Of a stretch of 64,000 nucleotides of DNA, positions 17,222 through 26,826 are shown piece after piece (the stretch's first letter is position 1; each line of letters starts with the position of its first letter). This DNA comes from Vibrio campbellii CAIM 519 = NBRC 15631 = ATCC 25920 (GTDB lineage Bacteria; Pseudomonadota; Gammaproteobacteria; Enterobacterales; Vibrionaceae), in contig NZ_CP015863.1 in assembly GCF_002163755.1 (NCBI RefSeq), positions 62,001-126,000 of the forward strand. Direction: 5' to 3'. The notes under the pieces are model-generated. The model was not told the origin of the DNA and did not search any database. It saw nothing but the letters and a program-made list of their open reading frames with translations. The translations under genes were made by a program, and so were the position numbers.

Positions 17222-17308
17222 ATGAGATAATTGATTTAGGTCAATTAATCAAAATAATCGAATTTTGTGTGAAAGTTGTCGGATTGTAAACAAAACTGTA
17301 AGTTTTTG

Positions 17309-17347
17309 ATGCAATATAATTGCATTCAATTGTTCTCACCGTATAAT
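17309..17347 (+). promoter_or_regulatory. atp operon promoter with overlapping palindrome
   Basis: TTGCAT (17320-17325), a 16-bp spacer and TATAAT (17342-17347) make a good sigma70 promoter 64 bp before atpI. The -35 is part of a perfect 17-bp palindrome ATGCAAT-ATA-ATTGCAT (17309-17325), which also contains its own TATAAT (17315-17320) as a possible second -10. No known regulator was recognised. Confidence 0.6.
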
Positions 17348-17410
17348 TTTCGCCAATTTCCCTGCACAGAGAGTTTAGTGCAAAGTGGATATTACTAGAG
17401 GTACGAATAC

Positions 17411-17800
17411 ATGGTAGCTGCGTTAGCTAGACCAGGACGAGAGCTCGCAAAGCAATTGTTAATGATCCAGTCTGGCGCGGTTATTTTTGTGGCTGCAGGA
17501 ATGGCGATGGCCGTGAATCCTGAATGGGGAATTTCAGCGCTGGTTGGTGGGGGCATTTTTGTTGTTGCCAATGCTGTCTTTGCGCTATGTGCTTTTATGT
17601 TTAGTGGGGCTCGTGCTGCCAAGCGCATCGCGGCGTCCTTCTACACAGGTGAAGTTCTGAAAATCCTCATCACGGTTGTGTTGTTCTACGTAGCCTACAT
17701 GTATATGCAGGTGGAACTTGTTCCCCTCAAACTAACCTATTTGCTGGTACTAGGTATTAATATCTGTGCACCAGTGCTATTCATTAACAACAAAAAATAG
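17411..17800 (+). CDS. atpI: F0F1 ATP synthase assembly protein AtpI
   Basis: AtpI is a small membrane protein with about four membrane helices that helps assemble the c-ring and is first in the atp operon. It has 129 residues starting MVAALARPGRELAKQLL, with hydrophobic segments near 20-38, 42-62, 78-98 and 104-124. Its stop is 8 bp before atpB. It follows the atp promoter and an AGAGGT ribosome-binding site. Confidence 0.93.
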   Translation: MVAALARPGRELAKQLLMIQSGAVIFVAAGMAMAVNPEWGISALVGGGIFVVANAVFALCAFMFSGARAAKRIAASFYTGEVLKILITVVLFYVAYMYMQVELVPLKLTYLLVLGINICAPVLFINNKK

Positions 17801-17808
17801 GATGAGTT

Positions 17809-18621
17809 ATGGCTGCGCCAGGTGAAGCGCTAACATCGTCCGGTTACATTGCCCACCACTTATCAAACCTATCTTTAGCTAAGTTAGGCTTGGTAGCGGA
17901 TGAAGCAAGTTTCTGGAACGTACATATCGATAGCCTGTTTTTTTCTTGGTTTACTGGTTTAATCTTCCTCGGAATTTTTTACAAAGTAGCAAAGAGAACA
18001 ACAGCGGGTGTACCGGGTAAGCTTCAGTGTGCTGTAGAAATGATCGTTGAATTTGTCGCGGAAAACGTCAAAGACACGTTCCATGGACGCAACCCACTGA
18101 TCGCGCCTTTAGCACTGACTATCTTTTGTTGGGTATTTTTGATGAACGTGATGGACTTAGTTCCGATCGACTTCTTACCGTACCCAGCAGAGCATTGGCT
18201 AGGTATCCCTTATCTTAAGGTTGTACCGTCTGCTGATGTGAATATCACCATGGCTATGGCTCTAGGCGTTTTCGCATTGATGATCTACTACAGCATCAAA
18301 GTGAAAGGTCTAGGTGGATTCGCAAAAGAACTTGCACTACATCCATTCAATCACCCACTGATGATTCCGTTTAACCTACTGATTGAAGTGGTATCGCTAC
18401 TAGCGAAGCCTCTATCACTTGGTATGCGTCTATTCGGTAACATGTTCGCGGGTGAGGTTGTATTCATTCTTTGTGCGGCAATGCTACCATGGTACTTGCA
18501 ATGGATGGGTTCACTACCGTGGGCAATCTTCCATATCTTGGTTATTACGATTCAAGCCTTCGTATTTATGATGTTGACAATTGTTTACCTGTCAATGGCA
18601 CACGAAGATTCTGATCATTAA
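17809..18621 (+). CDS. atpB: ATP synthase Fo subunit a
   Basis: Subunit a is the stator channel that passes protons to and from the c-ring. It has 270 residues with five or six membrane helices. The essential arginine is in LAKPLSLGMRLFGNMFAGE, the typical region around E. coli Arg210. A C-terminal motif IQAFVFMMLTIVYLSMAHE is present (cited for position). It is second in the atp operon. Confidence 0.97.
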   Translation: MAAPGEALTSSGYIAHHLSNLSLAKLGLVADEASFWNVHIDSLFFSWFTGLIFLGIFYKVAKRTTAGVPGKLQCAVEMIVEFVAENVKDTFHGRNPLIAPLALTIFCWVFLMNVMDLVPIDFLPYPAEHWLGIPYLKVVPSADVNITMAMALGVFALMIYYSIKVKGLGGFAKELALHPFNHPLMIPFNLLIEVVSLLAKPLSLGMRLFGNMFAGEVVFILCAAMLPWYLQWMGSLPWAIFHILVITIQAFVFMMLTIVYLSMAHEDSDH

Positions 18622-18677
18622 TTTTTTAAGCTTTTTATTTGGGCACATAAGCCAACAACTATAAATTGGAGATAGTA

Positions 18678-18932
18678 ATGGAAACTTTACTGAGCTTTTC
18701 TGCAATCGCCGTAGGTATTATCGTCGGTCTTGCTTCTCTTGGTACAGCGATTGGTTTCGCACTACTAGGTGGTAAATTCCTAGAAGGTGCAGCACGTCAA
18801 CCAGAAATGGCTCCTATGCTACAAGTTAAGATGTTCATCATCGCAGGTCTACTTGATGCGGTTCCAATGATCGGTATCGTAATCGCGCTACTATTCACAT
18901 TCGCAAACCCATTCGTTGGTCAACTAGGTTAA
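18678..18932 (+). CDS. atpE: ATP synthase Fo subunit c
   Basis: Subunit c is the proteolipid of the rotor ring. It has 84 residues in two membrane helices joined by the polar loop ARQPEM (39-44). The ion-binding carboxylate is Asp60 (GLLDAVPMIG), and the sodium-type signature glutamate pattern is absent, so a proton-driven enzyme is expected. ATG 18678 is chosen because it has GGAG at 18668-18671; a TTG at 18666 lies inside that site. Confidence 0.96.
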   Translation: METLLSFSAIAVGIIVGLASLGTAIGFALLGGKFLEGAARQPEMAPMLQVKMFIIAGLLDAVPMIGIVIALLFTFANPFVGQLG

Positions 18933-19003
18933 TCACCTTTAACTCGGGACGAGCTCAGGCTTGTCACTGATTAACACTAAGTCCAAATAGAGGGGTAGCT
19001 GTT

Positions 19004-19474
19004 GTGAACATAAACGCAACTCTGCTAGGTCAAGCAATCTCGTTCGCACTATTTGTGTGGTTCTGCATGAAGTATGTATGGCCACCGTTGATGCAAGCGA
19101 TCGAAGAGCGTCAGAAGAAAATTGCTGATGGTCTTCAAGCAGCGGAACGTGCTGCAAAAGACTTGGATCTAGCACAAGCCAACGCTTCTGATCAGTTGAA
19201 AGAAGCGAAGCGCACAGCAACTGAGATCATCGATCAAGCGAACAAGCGTAAGTCTCAAATTATTGACGAAGCTCGCGAGGAAGCTCAGGCAGAACGCCAG
19301 AAAATCCTAGCGCAAGCAGAAGCAGAACTTGAAGCTGAACGCAATCGTGCACGCGATGAGCTGCGCAAACAAGTTGCTACTCTGGCTGTAGCTGGTGCTG
19401 AGAAAATCCTTGAGCGTTCTATCGATAAAGACGCTCAGAAAGATATTCTCGACAACATTACTGCAAAACTTTAA
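19004..19474 (+). CDS. atpF: ATP synthase Fo subunit b
   Basis: Subunit b is the peripheral stalk that links Fo and F1. It has 156 residues with an N-terminal membrane helix (about 5-26). A long charged coiled coil rich in Ala, Glu, Lys and Arg follows. The start codon is GTG 19004 (NINATLLGQAISF), preceded by AGGGGTAG. The gene lies 71 bp after atpE and 14 bp before atpH. Confidence 0.96.
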   Translation: MNINATLLGQAISFALFVWFCMKYVWPPLMQAIEERQKKIADGLQAAERAAKDLDLAQANASDQLKEAKRTATEIIDQANKRKSQIIDEAREEAQAERQKILAQAEAELEAERNRARDELRKQVATLAVAGAEKILERSIDKDAQKDILDNITAKL

Positions 19475-19488
19475 GTCTGGGGGCGCAT

Positions 19489-20022
19489 ATGTCTGATTTG
19501 ACTACAATCGCACGCCCCTATGCTAAAGCAGCCTTCGACTTTGCTGTAGACAAAGACCAGTTGGACCAATGGGGCCAAATGTTGTCTTTTGCTGCTGAAG
19601 TCGCTAAAAACGAGCAAATGAGCGAACTTCTAACGGGTTCGGTTTCTGCTGACAAAATGGCAGAGATTTTTGTTGCAGTTTGCGGCGAACAAGTTGATAC
19701 GCACGGCCAAAACCTGATTAAGGTAATGGCTGAGAATGGTCGTCTAACGGCCCTTCCTGATGTTTGTGAACAATTCTTCCTATTGAAGAAAGAGCATGAG
19801 AAAGAAATTGATGTTGAAGTGATTTCAGCAAGCGAACTTTCTGATGAACAACTTGCAAACATTGGCAGCAAACTTGAAGTGCGTCTAGAACGCAAAGTGA
19901 AGCTGAATTGCAGTGTAGATGAGACCCTACTTGGTGGGGTTATTATTCGAGCCGGAGACCTAGTCATCGATGACTCAGCGCGTGGTCGTTTGAACCGCCT
20001 GAGCGATGCATTGCAGTCTTAA
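19489..20022 (+). CDS. atpH: ATP synthase F1 subunit delta
   Basis: Subunit delta joins the b stalk to the top of the F1 alpha3beta3 hexamer. It has 177 residues; the N-terminal motif TIARPYAKAAFDFA and the C-terminal VIIRAGDLVIDDSARGRLNR are typical. It starts at ATG 19489 after GGGGGC and ends 13 bp before atpA. Confidence 0.95.
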   Translation: MSDLTTIARPYAKAAFDFAVDKDQLDQWGQMLSFAAEVAKNEQMSELLTGSVSADKMAEIFVAVCGEQVDTHGQNLIKVMAENGRLTALPDVCEQFFLLKKEHEKEIDVEVISASELSDEQLANIGSKLEVRLERKVKLNCSVDETLLGGVIIRAGDLVIDDSARGRLNRLSDALQS

Positions 20023-20035
20023 TGGGGATTGGAGC

Positions 20036-21577
20036 ATGCAACTTAATTCCACGGAAATTAGCGATCTGATCAAACAACGTATCGAATCTTTCGACGTTGT
20101 TAGTGAAGCTCGCAACGAGGGTACTATCGTATCGGTAAGCGATGGTATCATCCGCATCCACGGCCTAGCGGACGTGATGCAAGGTGAAATGATTGAATTA
20201 CCGGGTGGCCGTTATGCACTAGCACTTAACCTTGAGCGTGACTCGGTTGGTGCGGTAGTAATGGGCCCATATGCTGACCTTAAGGAAGGCATGAAAGTTA
20301 CAGGTACTGGCCGCATTCTTGAAGTGCCAGTTGGTCCAGAACTTCTAGGTCGCGTAGTGAACACACTAGGTGAGCCTATCGATGGTAAAGGTCCAATCGA
20401 AGCTAAATTGACTTCGCCTGTAGAAGTAATCGCACCAGGTGTAATCGACCGTAAATCGGTAGACCAACCTGTGCAAACTGGTTACAAATCAGTTGACTCA
20501 ATGATCCCAATCGGTCGTGGTCAGCGTGAGCTTGTAATCGGTGACCGTCAAACTGGTAAAACAGCAATGGCGATCGATGCGATTATCAACCAGAAAGACT
20601 CTGGTATTTTCTCAATCTACGTAGCAATCGGTCAGAAAGCATCGACTATCGCTAACGTAGTTCGCAAACTAGAAGAGCACGGCGCGCTAGCTAACACTAT
20701 CGTTGTTGTTGCATCTGCTTCTGAATCTGCAGCGCTACAATACCTAGCGCCATACGCAGGTTGTGCGATGGGTGAATACTTCCGCGATCGCGGTGAAGAC
20801 GCACTGATTGTTTACGATGATCTATCTAAGCAAGCGGTAGCTTACCGTCAGATCTCTCTACTACTAAAACGTCCACCAGGCCGTGAGGCATTCCCAGGTG
20901 ACGTATTCTACTTACACTCGCGTCTACTAGAGCGTGCAGCTCGTGTAAACGAAGAGTACGTAGAGCGTTTCACTAACGGTGAAGTGAAAGGTAAGACTGG
21001 TTCTTTGACTGCTCTTCCTATCATCGAAACTCAAGCAGGTGACGTTTCAGCATTCGTACCGACTAACGTAATCTCGATTACCGATGGTCAGATCTTCCTA
21101 CAAACTGAGCTATTTAACGCAGGTGTACGCCCAGCCGTTGACCCAGGTATCTCAGTATCTCGTGTAGGTGGTTCAGCTCAGACTAAAATCATCAAGAAGC
21201 TATCTGGCGGTATCCGTACTGCACTAGCTCAGTACCGTGAACTAGCGGCATTTGCACAGTTCTCGTCTGACCTTGATGAAGCGACGAAGAAACAGCTAGA
21301 CCACGGTCAAAAAGTTACAGAACTAATGAAGCAGAAGCAGTACGCTCCAATGTCTGTATTTGACCAAGCACTAGTAATCTTCGCGGCAGAGCGCGGCTAT
21401 TTAGCAGATGTTGAACTAAACAAACTGCTAGATTTCGAAGCGGCTCTACTATCGTACGCTCGCGGTCAATACGCTGAATTTGCAGCTGAGATCGACAAGA
21501 CGGGTGCATACAACGATGAAGTTGAAGCTCAGTTGAAGAAACTGACTGACGACTTCGTAGCAACCCAAACTTGGTAA
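20036..21577 (+). CDS. atpA: ATP synthase F1 subunit alpha
   Basis: Subunit alpha is the non-catalytic nucleotide-binding subunit of F1. ATG 20036 (MQLNSTEISDLIKQRI) gives 513 residues, the family length, behind GGATTGGAG. An in-frame ATG at 20006 would overlap atpH and is not supported. The P-loop GDRQTGKT is near 169-176, and the visible signature PAVDPGISVSRVGGSAQ is typical. Confidence 0.97.
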   Translation: MQLNSTEISDLIKQRIESFDVVSEARNEGTIVSVSDGIIRIHGLADVMQGEMIELPGGRYALALNLERDSVGAVVMGPYADLKEGMKVTGTGRILEVPVGPELLGRVVNTLGEPIDGKGPIEAKLTSPVEVIAPGVIDRKSVDQPVQTGYKSVDSMIPIGRGQRELVIGDRQTGKTAMAIDAIINQKDSGIFSIYVAIGQKASTIANVVRKLEEHGALANTIVVVASASESAALQYLAPYAGCAMGEYFRDRGEDALIVYDDLSKQAVAYRQISLLLKRPPGREAFPGDVFYLHSRLLERAARVNEEYVERFTNGEVKGKTGSLTALPIIETQAGDVSAFVPTNVISITDGQIFLQTELFNAGVRPAVDPGISVSRVGGSAQTKIIKKLSGGIRTALAQYRELAAFAQFSSDLDEATKKQLDHGQKVTELMKQKQYAPMSVFDQALVIFAAERGYLADVELNKLLDFEAALLSYARGQYAEFAAEIDKTGAYNDEVEAQLKKLTDDFVATQTW

Positions 21578-21621
21578 TTAGGTCGGTGGCAGTTTCTGCC
21601 ACCAACTAACGGAGAGTAACG

Positions 21622-22488
21622 ATGGCCGGCGCAAAAGAGATACGTAATAAAATCGGTAGTGTTAAAAGCACGCAGAAAATTACGAAAGCGATGGAAATGG
21701 TAGCAGCTTCAAAAATGCGTCGTTCTCAAGACGCAATGGAAGCTTCTCGTCCATACGCTGAAACAATGCGTAAAGTGATCGGTCATGTGGCTAACGCAAA
21801 CCTAGAGTACCGTCATCCGTACCTAGAAGAGCGTGAAGCTAAACGTGTTGGTTACATCATCGTTTCGACAGACCGTGGTCTGTGTGGTGGCTTGAACATT
21901 AATGTGTTCAAGAAAGCCGTTACAGACATGCAATCATGGAAAGAGAAAGGTGCTGAAGTTGAGCTAGCTGTAATTGGCTCAAAAGCAACAGCTTTCTTTA
22001 GAAATGGTGGCGCAAAAGTTGCGGCACAGGTTTCTGGTCTGGGTGATAACCCAAGCCTAGAAGACCTAATCGGTTCTGTTGGCGTAATGCTTAAGAAATA
22101 CGATGAAGGTGAACTGGACCGTCTATATGTAGTGTTCAACAAATTTGTGAACACTATGGTTCAGCAACCAACGATCGATCAATTGCTACCTTTGCCTAAA
22201 TCGGACAGCGAAGAGATGCAGCGTGAGCACTCATGGGACTACATCTATGAGCCTGAGCCAAAACCTCTATTGGACACACTTCTAGTGCGTTACGTAGAGT
22301 CTCAGGTATACCAAGGTGTGGTAGAGAACCTTGCTTGTGAGCAAGCGGCTCGAATGATTGCGATGAAGGCTGCAACGGATAACGCAACCAACTTGATTGA
22401 AGATTTAGAACTTGTGTACAACAAAGCCCGTCAGGCTGCGATCACACAAGAACTATCAGAAATCGTTGGTGGTGCATCTGCGGTTTAA
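21622..22488 (+). CDS. atpG: ATP synthase F1 subunit gamma
   Basis: Subunit gamma is the central rotor shaft of F1. It has 288 residues. The N-terminal coiled coil (GAKEIRNKIGSVKSTQKITK) and the C-terminal helix ending EIVGGASAV form the shaft; DRGLCGGLN is the conserved loop. It starts at ATG 21622 behind CGGAG. Confidence 0.97.
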   Translation: MAGAKEIRNKIGSVKSTQKITKAMEMVAASKMRRSQDAMEASRPYAETMRKVIGHVANANLEYRHPYLEEREAKRVGYIIVSTDRGLCGGLNINVFKKAVTDMQSWKEKGAEVELAVIGSKATAFFRNGGAKVAAQVSGLGDNPSLEDLIGSVGVMLKKYDEGELDRLYVVFNKFVNTMVQQPTIDQLLPLPKSDSEEMQREHSWDYIYEPEPKPLLDTLLVRYVESQVYQGVVENLACEQAARMIAMKAATDNATNLIEDLELVYNKARQAAITQELSEIVGGASAV

Positions 22489-22523
22489 GCTTAGGTAAAA
22501 CGAAATAGTTTAGAGGATTAACG

Positions 22524-23927
22524 ATGGCTACAGGTAAGATCGTACAGATCATCGGTGCGGTAGTCGACGTAGAGTTCCCACAGAGCGAAGTACCAAGTGT
22601 ATATGACGCTCTAAACGTTACGGACTCAAAAGAGCGTCTTGTTCTTGAAGTTCAACAACAGCTAGGCGGTGGCGTAGTTCGTTGTATCGTAATGGGTAGC
22701 TCTGATGGTTTACGTCGTGGCGTTGAAGTGGTTAACACTGGCGCTCCAATTTCAGTACCAGTAGGTACTAAAACTCTAGGTCGTATCATGAACGTCCTAG
22801 GTGACGCGATTGATGAGCGTGGTGAGATCGGTGCAGAAGAGGTTTACTCTATCCACCGTGAAGCACCAAGCTACGAAGAGCAATCAAACGAAACAGCACT
22901 TCTAGAAACTGGTGTTAAAGTAATCGACTTGGTTTGTCCATTCGCTAAGGGTGGTAAAATCGGTCTATTCGGTGGTGCAGGTGTAGGTAAGACCGTTAAC
23001 ATGATGGAACTTATCAACAACATCGCACTTCAACACTCAGGTCTATCAGTATTTGCTGGTGTTGGTGAACGTACTCGTGAAGGTAACGATTTCTACTACG
23101 AGATGCAGGAAGCGGGCGTTGTAAACGTTGAGAATCCTGAAGAATCTAAAGTAGCGATGGTTTACGGTCAGATGAACGAGCCACCAGGCAACCGTCTACG
23201 TGTTGCACTGACTGGTCTAACAATGGCAGAACGTTTCCGTGACGAAGGTCGTGACGTACTTCTGTTCGTTGATAACATCTACCGTTACACGCTTGCAGGT
23301 ACTGAGGTATCAGCACTTCTAGGTCGTATGCCTTCTGCGGTAGGTTACCAGCCAACTCTTGCAGAAGAGATGGGTGTACTACAGGAGCGTATCACGTCAA
23401 CTAAGCAAGGTTCTATCACGTCTGTACAGGCGGTATACGTACCTGCGGATGACTTGACTGACCCGTCTCCAGCAACAACGTTCGCGCACTTGGATGCAAC
23501 GGTTGTACTTAACCGTAACATCGCAGCAATGGGTCTATACCCAGCGATCGACCCACTAGATTCGACTTCTCGTCAGCTAGACCCACTAGTAGTTGGTCAA
23601 GATCACTACGACACAGCTCGTGGCGTTCAGCAGACACTTCAGCGCTACAAAGAGCTGAAAGATATCATCGCGATTCTAGGTATGGACGAGCTATCTGAAG
23701 AAGATAAGCAAGTTGTATCTCGTGCACGTAAGATTGAGCGTTTCCTAACTCAGCCTTACCACGTAGCGGAAGTATTTACAGGTGACCCAGGTGTTTACGT
23801 ACCTCTTAAAGAGACACTACGTGGCTTCAAAGGTCTACTAGCTGGTGAATACGATGACATTCCAGAGCAAGCGTTTATGTACTGCGGTACGATTGACGAT
23901 GCTATCGAGAATGCGAAGAAGCTATAA
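22524..23927 (+). CDS. atpD: ATP synthase F1 subunit beta
   Basis: Subunit beta carries the catalytic nucleotide sites. It has 467 residues. The P-loop GGAGVGKT is near residues 150-157, the catalytic glutamate is in GVGERTREGND, and the DELSEED lever loop is present as MDELSEEDK. It starts at ATG 22524 after GAGGATTAACG. Confidence 0.98.
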   Translation: MATGKIVQIIGAVVDVEFPQSEVPSVYDALNVTDSKERLVLEVQQQLGGGVVRCIVMGSSDGLRRGVEVVNTGAPISVPVGTKTLGRIMNVLGDAIDERGEIGAEEVYSIHREAPSYEEQSNETALLETGVKVIDLVCPFAKGGKIGLFGGAGVGKTVNMMELINNIALQHSGLSVFAGVGERTREGNDFYYEMQEAGVVNVENPEESKVAMVYGQMNEPPGNRLRVALTGLTMAERFRDEGRDVLLFVDNIYRYTLAGTEVSALLGRMPSAVGYQPTLAEEMGVLQERITSTKQGSITSVQAVYVPADDLTDPSPATTFAHLDATVVLNRNIAAMGLYPAIDPLDSTSRQLDPLVVGQDHYDTARGVQQTLQRYKELKDIIAILGMDELSEEDKQVVSRARKIERFLTQPYHVAEVFTGDPGVYVPLKETLRGFKGLLAGEYDDIPEQAFMYCGTIDDAIENAKKL

Positions 23928-23945
23928 GGCTAACTAGGAGGCGAT

Positions 23946-24368
23946 ATGGCACCAATAACCTTTCACCTAGACGTAGTAAGCGCTGAGAAACGTATTTTCT
24001 CTGGTCGCGTAGAAACGTTTCAGGTGACCGGTAGCGAAGGTGAGCTGGGTATTTTCCACGGCCATACTCCGCTGCTGTCCGCTATTAAGCCTGGTATGGT
24101 GCGTATTGTGAAACAGCACGGCCACGAAGAGTTCATTTATGTCTCTGGTGGTATGGTCGAGGTTCAGCCTGGTACTGCTACAGTACTGGCTGATACAGCG
24201 ATTCGTGGTGAAGATCTAGACGCAGCGAAGGCAGAAGAAGCCAAGCGCCGCGCTGAGGAGCAAATCCAGAATCAGCATGGTGACATGGACTTCGCACAAG
24301 CGGCCAGTGAACTGGCTAAAGCCATTGCTCAGCTACGAGTTATCGAGCTGACCAAAAAGCGTCGCTAA
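23946..24368 (+). CDS. atpC: ATP synthase F1 subunit epsilon
   Basis: Subunit epsilon is the inhibitory rotor subunit. It has 140 residues. An N-terminal beta-sandwich (SGRVETFQVTGSEGELGIF, with GHTPLL) is followed by a C-terminal helical hairpin. It starts at ATG 23946 after AGGAGGCGAT, a strong ribosome-binding site, and ends the atp operon ahead of a terminator. Confidence 0.96.
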   Translation: MAPITFHLDVVSAEKRIFSGRVETFQVTGSEGELGIFHGHTPLLSAIKPGMVRIVKQHGHEEFIYVSGGMVEVQPGTATVLADTAIRGEDLDAAKAEEAKRRAEEQIQNQHGDMDFAQAASELAKAIAQLRVIELTKKRR

Positions 24369-24390
24369 GCTCAATTAGCAACGTTGCATA

Positions 24391-24420
24391 AAAAAAGGCG
24401 GCCATTTGGTCGCCTTTTTG
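24391..24420 (+). terminator. Terminator of the atp operon
   Basis: The hairpin AAAAAGGCGGCC / GGTCGCCTTTTT has an ATTT loop and ends in a T run, 22 bp after atpC. Its core closely resembles the terminator after yidC. Confidence 0.9.
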
Positions 24421-24517
24421 ATTAATTTTAGTTGTAAATTTACATCCTGCCATTAACTATTCCTTCCAAGCTGTTTAAAATAACGCCCAATTAAAATAGA
24501 ACGTCAACAGGTTATCA

Positions 24518-25879
24518 ATGAAATTCAGTGCTGTGATTCTTGCTGCGGGTAAAGGTACCCGTATGTACTCGAACATGCCTAAAGTGCTTCACACTTTGGC
24601 AGGGAAGCCAATGGCAAAGCATGTTATCGATACATGTACAGGTCTTGGCGCACAAAACATCCACCTAGTATATGGTCACGGTGGTGATCAAATGCAGCAA
24701 ACGCTAGCAGAAGAGCCTGTGAACTGGGTACTGCAAGCGGAGCAATTAGGTACTGGCCACGCGGTTGATCAAGCGTCTCCAAAGTTTGAAGACGATGAAA
24801 AAGTACTGGTGCTTTACGGTGATGTTCCACTGATTTCACCTGAAACAATTGAAAACCTATTAGATGCACAGCCAACAGGTGGTATTGCACTACTCACAGT
24901 AATGCTAGATAACCCAATGGGCTATGGTCGTATCATTCGTAAAAACGGTCCTGTAGTGGCGATCGTTGAGCAAAAAGACGCGACAGAAGAGCAGAAGCTC
25001 ATCAAAGAATGTAATACTGGTGTTCTGGTGGCGACAGGTGGTGACCTGAAACGCTGGCTTGCTGGTCTAAACAACGAAAACGCACAGGGCGAATACTACC
25101 TAACAGACGTTATCGCGGCAGCGCACGATGAAGGTCGCGCGGTTGAGGCAGTGCACCCAGTAAATGCGATTGAAGTGGAAGGCGTTAACGATCGTGCTCA
25201 ATTGGCTCGTCTTGAGCGTGCATTCCAATCAATGCAAGCGCAAAAGCTACTAGAGCAAGGCGTAATGTTGCGTGACCCAGCACGTTTCGACCTACGCGGT
25301 GAGCTGCAATGTGGTATGGATTGCGAAATCGATGCAAACGTGGTCATCGAAGGCAAAGTATCACTGGGCGATAACGTTGTCATCGGCGCTGGCTGTGTAC
25401 TGAAAGACTGTGAAATCGACGATAACACAGTTGTGCGTCCATACAGTGTAATTGAAGGGGCAACTGTTGGTGAAGAATGTACAGTTGGTCCATTCACACG
25501 CCTGCGTCCTGGCGCAGAGATGCGTAACGACTCTCACGTGGGTAACTTCGTTGAAGTGAAAAACGCGCGTATCGGTGAAGGCTCTAAAGCAAACCACCTG
25601 ACTTACCTGGGTGATGCAGAGATCGGTCAACGTACTAACATCGGTGCTGGTACTATCACTTGTAACTACGACGGTGCGAACAAGTTCAAGACCGTTATCG
25701 GTAACGACGTTTTTGTTGGTTCAGATAGCCAGCTTGTTGCGCCAGTGACGATTGCTGATGGTGCAACGATTGGTGCCGGCACGACATTGACCAAAGATGT
25801 TGCTGAAGGTGAGCTTGTGATCACTCGCGTGAAAGAGCGCAAAATCACTGGTTGGCAACGCCCAGTGAAACAAAAGTAA
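24518..25879 (+). CDS. glmU: Bifunctional UDP-GlcNAc pyrophosphorylase / glucosamine-1-phosphate acetyltransferase
   Basis: GlmU makes UDP-N-acetylglucosamine for peptidoglycan and LPS. It has 453 residues. The N-terminal uridylyltransferase carries LAAGKGTRM at about 8-16. The C-terminal half is a left-handed beta-helix of hexapeptide repeats with acetyltransferase residues in NHLTYLGDAEIG and TITCNYDG. It starts at ATG 24518 and lies between two terminators, so it is a single-gene unit. It often sits next to atpC in gammaproteobacteria. Confidence 0.97.
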   Translation: MKFSAVILAAGKGTRMYSNMPKVLHTLAGKPMAKHVIDTCTGLGAQNIHLVYGHGGDQMQQTLAEEPVNWVLQAEQLGTGHAVDQASPKFEDDEKVLVLYGDVPLISPETIENLLDAQPTGGIALLTVMLDNPMGYGRIIRKNGPVVAIVEQKDATEEQKLIKECNTGVLVATGGDLKRWLAGLNNENAQGEYYLTDVIAAAHDEGRAVEAVHPVNAIEVEGVNDRAQLARLERAFQSMQAQKLLEQGVMLRDPARFDLRGELQCGMDCEIDANVVIEGKVSLGDNVVIGAGCVLKDCEIDDNTVVRPYSVIEGATVGEECTVGPFTRLRPGAEMRNDSHVGNFVEVKNARIGEGSKANHLTYLGDAEIGQRTNIGAGTITCNYDGANKFKTVIGNDVFVGSDSQLVAPVTIADGATIGAGTTLTKDVAEGELVITRVKERKITGWQRPVKQK

Positions 25880-25910
25880 GCCTTCGCTGCTTTCTTTAAC
25901 CGAAATAAAC

Positions 25911-25937
25911 CAAAGCCGCTCATCATGAGCGGCTTTG
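25911..25937 (+). terminator. Terminator after glmU
   Basis: A perfect palindrome CAAAGCCGCTCAT-C-ATGAGCGGCTTTG lies 31 bp after glmU. The minus-strand permease gene ends just beyond it at 25965, so it probably works in both directions. Confidence 0.8.
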
Positions 25938-25964
25938 TTGTATCTAGTGGTGTGAACGGACAGT

Positions 25965-26705
25965 TTAGTGACTTGGTATCGCGATGCGCTTCTCTAGCCA
26001 ACGCACCGCTTGGGAGACCAAAAGAATCAGCACCAAATACTCTAAGACGAGAAACGTATAGATCTCTAGTGGTAAGTACTCATTCACCACCAATTCATTA
26101 GCTCGTCTCGTTAAGTCACTTAAACCAATCACGCTGACCAACGAACTCATCTTGAGGATATAAACGAATTGATTACCCAGTGGCGGTAATATTTGGCGAA
26201 AAGCTTGGGGAAGAATTACCAATCGCATTTTTTGCCTGTAGTTTAGCCCAAGCGACTCTGCTGCTTCATGTTGTCCGCGGCTGATGGCTTGGATTCCTCC
26301 TCTAAACACTTCCGCCATAAAGGCACTTTCTGCAATGGTTAATGCAATCACACCTGCCCAAAAGTGGTTTAGGGACACATCGAGTAGCGTTGGCATTCCG
26401 TAATACACCCACAGCAACAATACCAAAACTGGAATAGAGCGGATCACTTCTACATAAACACGGTTGATCCACTTAAGTGCTGGAGAATCTGACAGGGCGG
26501 GAAGGGCAACGATCAATCCTATGGTCATCGCAAACAGCATACTGATTAGCGACACTTGGATCGTGTCATTAAAGCCTGCGACCAGAAACTTTATGTTTGT
26601 CAGGCCTTGCTCGGTTGATGGGTCAAGAACATACCAACCCCATTGATAATCGGAGCAACCAGTGAGAAGCAGCAACGAAATCAGCCATAGATGTCTATAG
26701 TTCAC
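25965..26705 (-). CDS. Amino-acid ABC transporter permease with an N-terminal lipobox-like segment
   Basis: This is a HisM/ArtM-type inner-membrane permease with 246 residues. The EAA loop EAAESLGLNYRQKMRLVILPQ and a proline-rich exit (AFRQILPPLGNQF) are clear. Unusually, the N terminus begins MNYRHLWLISLLLLTGCSDY, which looks like a lipoprotein signal with Cys17. A large extracytoplasmic-looking stretch follows before the first channel helix. It is divergent from the binding-protein gene at 26827, and no ATPase gene is adjacent. The ATPase may be shared with another system, for example the one at 7165. Start at ATG 26705. Confidence 0.82.
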   Translation of the reverse strand: MNYRHLWLISLLLLTGCSDYQWGWYVLDPSTEQGLTNIKFLVAGFNDTIQVSLISMLFAMTIGLIVALPALSDSPALKWINRVYVEVIRSIPVLVLLLWVYYGMPTLLDVSLNHFWAGVIALTIAESAFMAEVFRGGIQAISRGQHEAAESLGLNYRQKMRLVILPQAFRQILPPLGNQFVYILKMSSLVSVIGLSDLTRRANELVVNEYLPLEIYTFLVLEYLVLILLVSQAVRWLEKRIAIPSH

Positions 26706-26826
26706 ATTTACTCCCTGAACTGACTAAAAAACTTCCTTTGTTATTGCTATGTTATCAATGAAGTTGCATTAATAGTTAATAATTAAAGGGAATATCTCCC
26801 ATCATCATTCTTTTAAGGGAATTGAA

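Noticed and set aside
19518..19967. A 149-codon open frame antisense to atpH
   Set aside because: It is a mirror of the Ser- and Leu-rich reverse reading of atpH, with no independent support.
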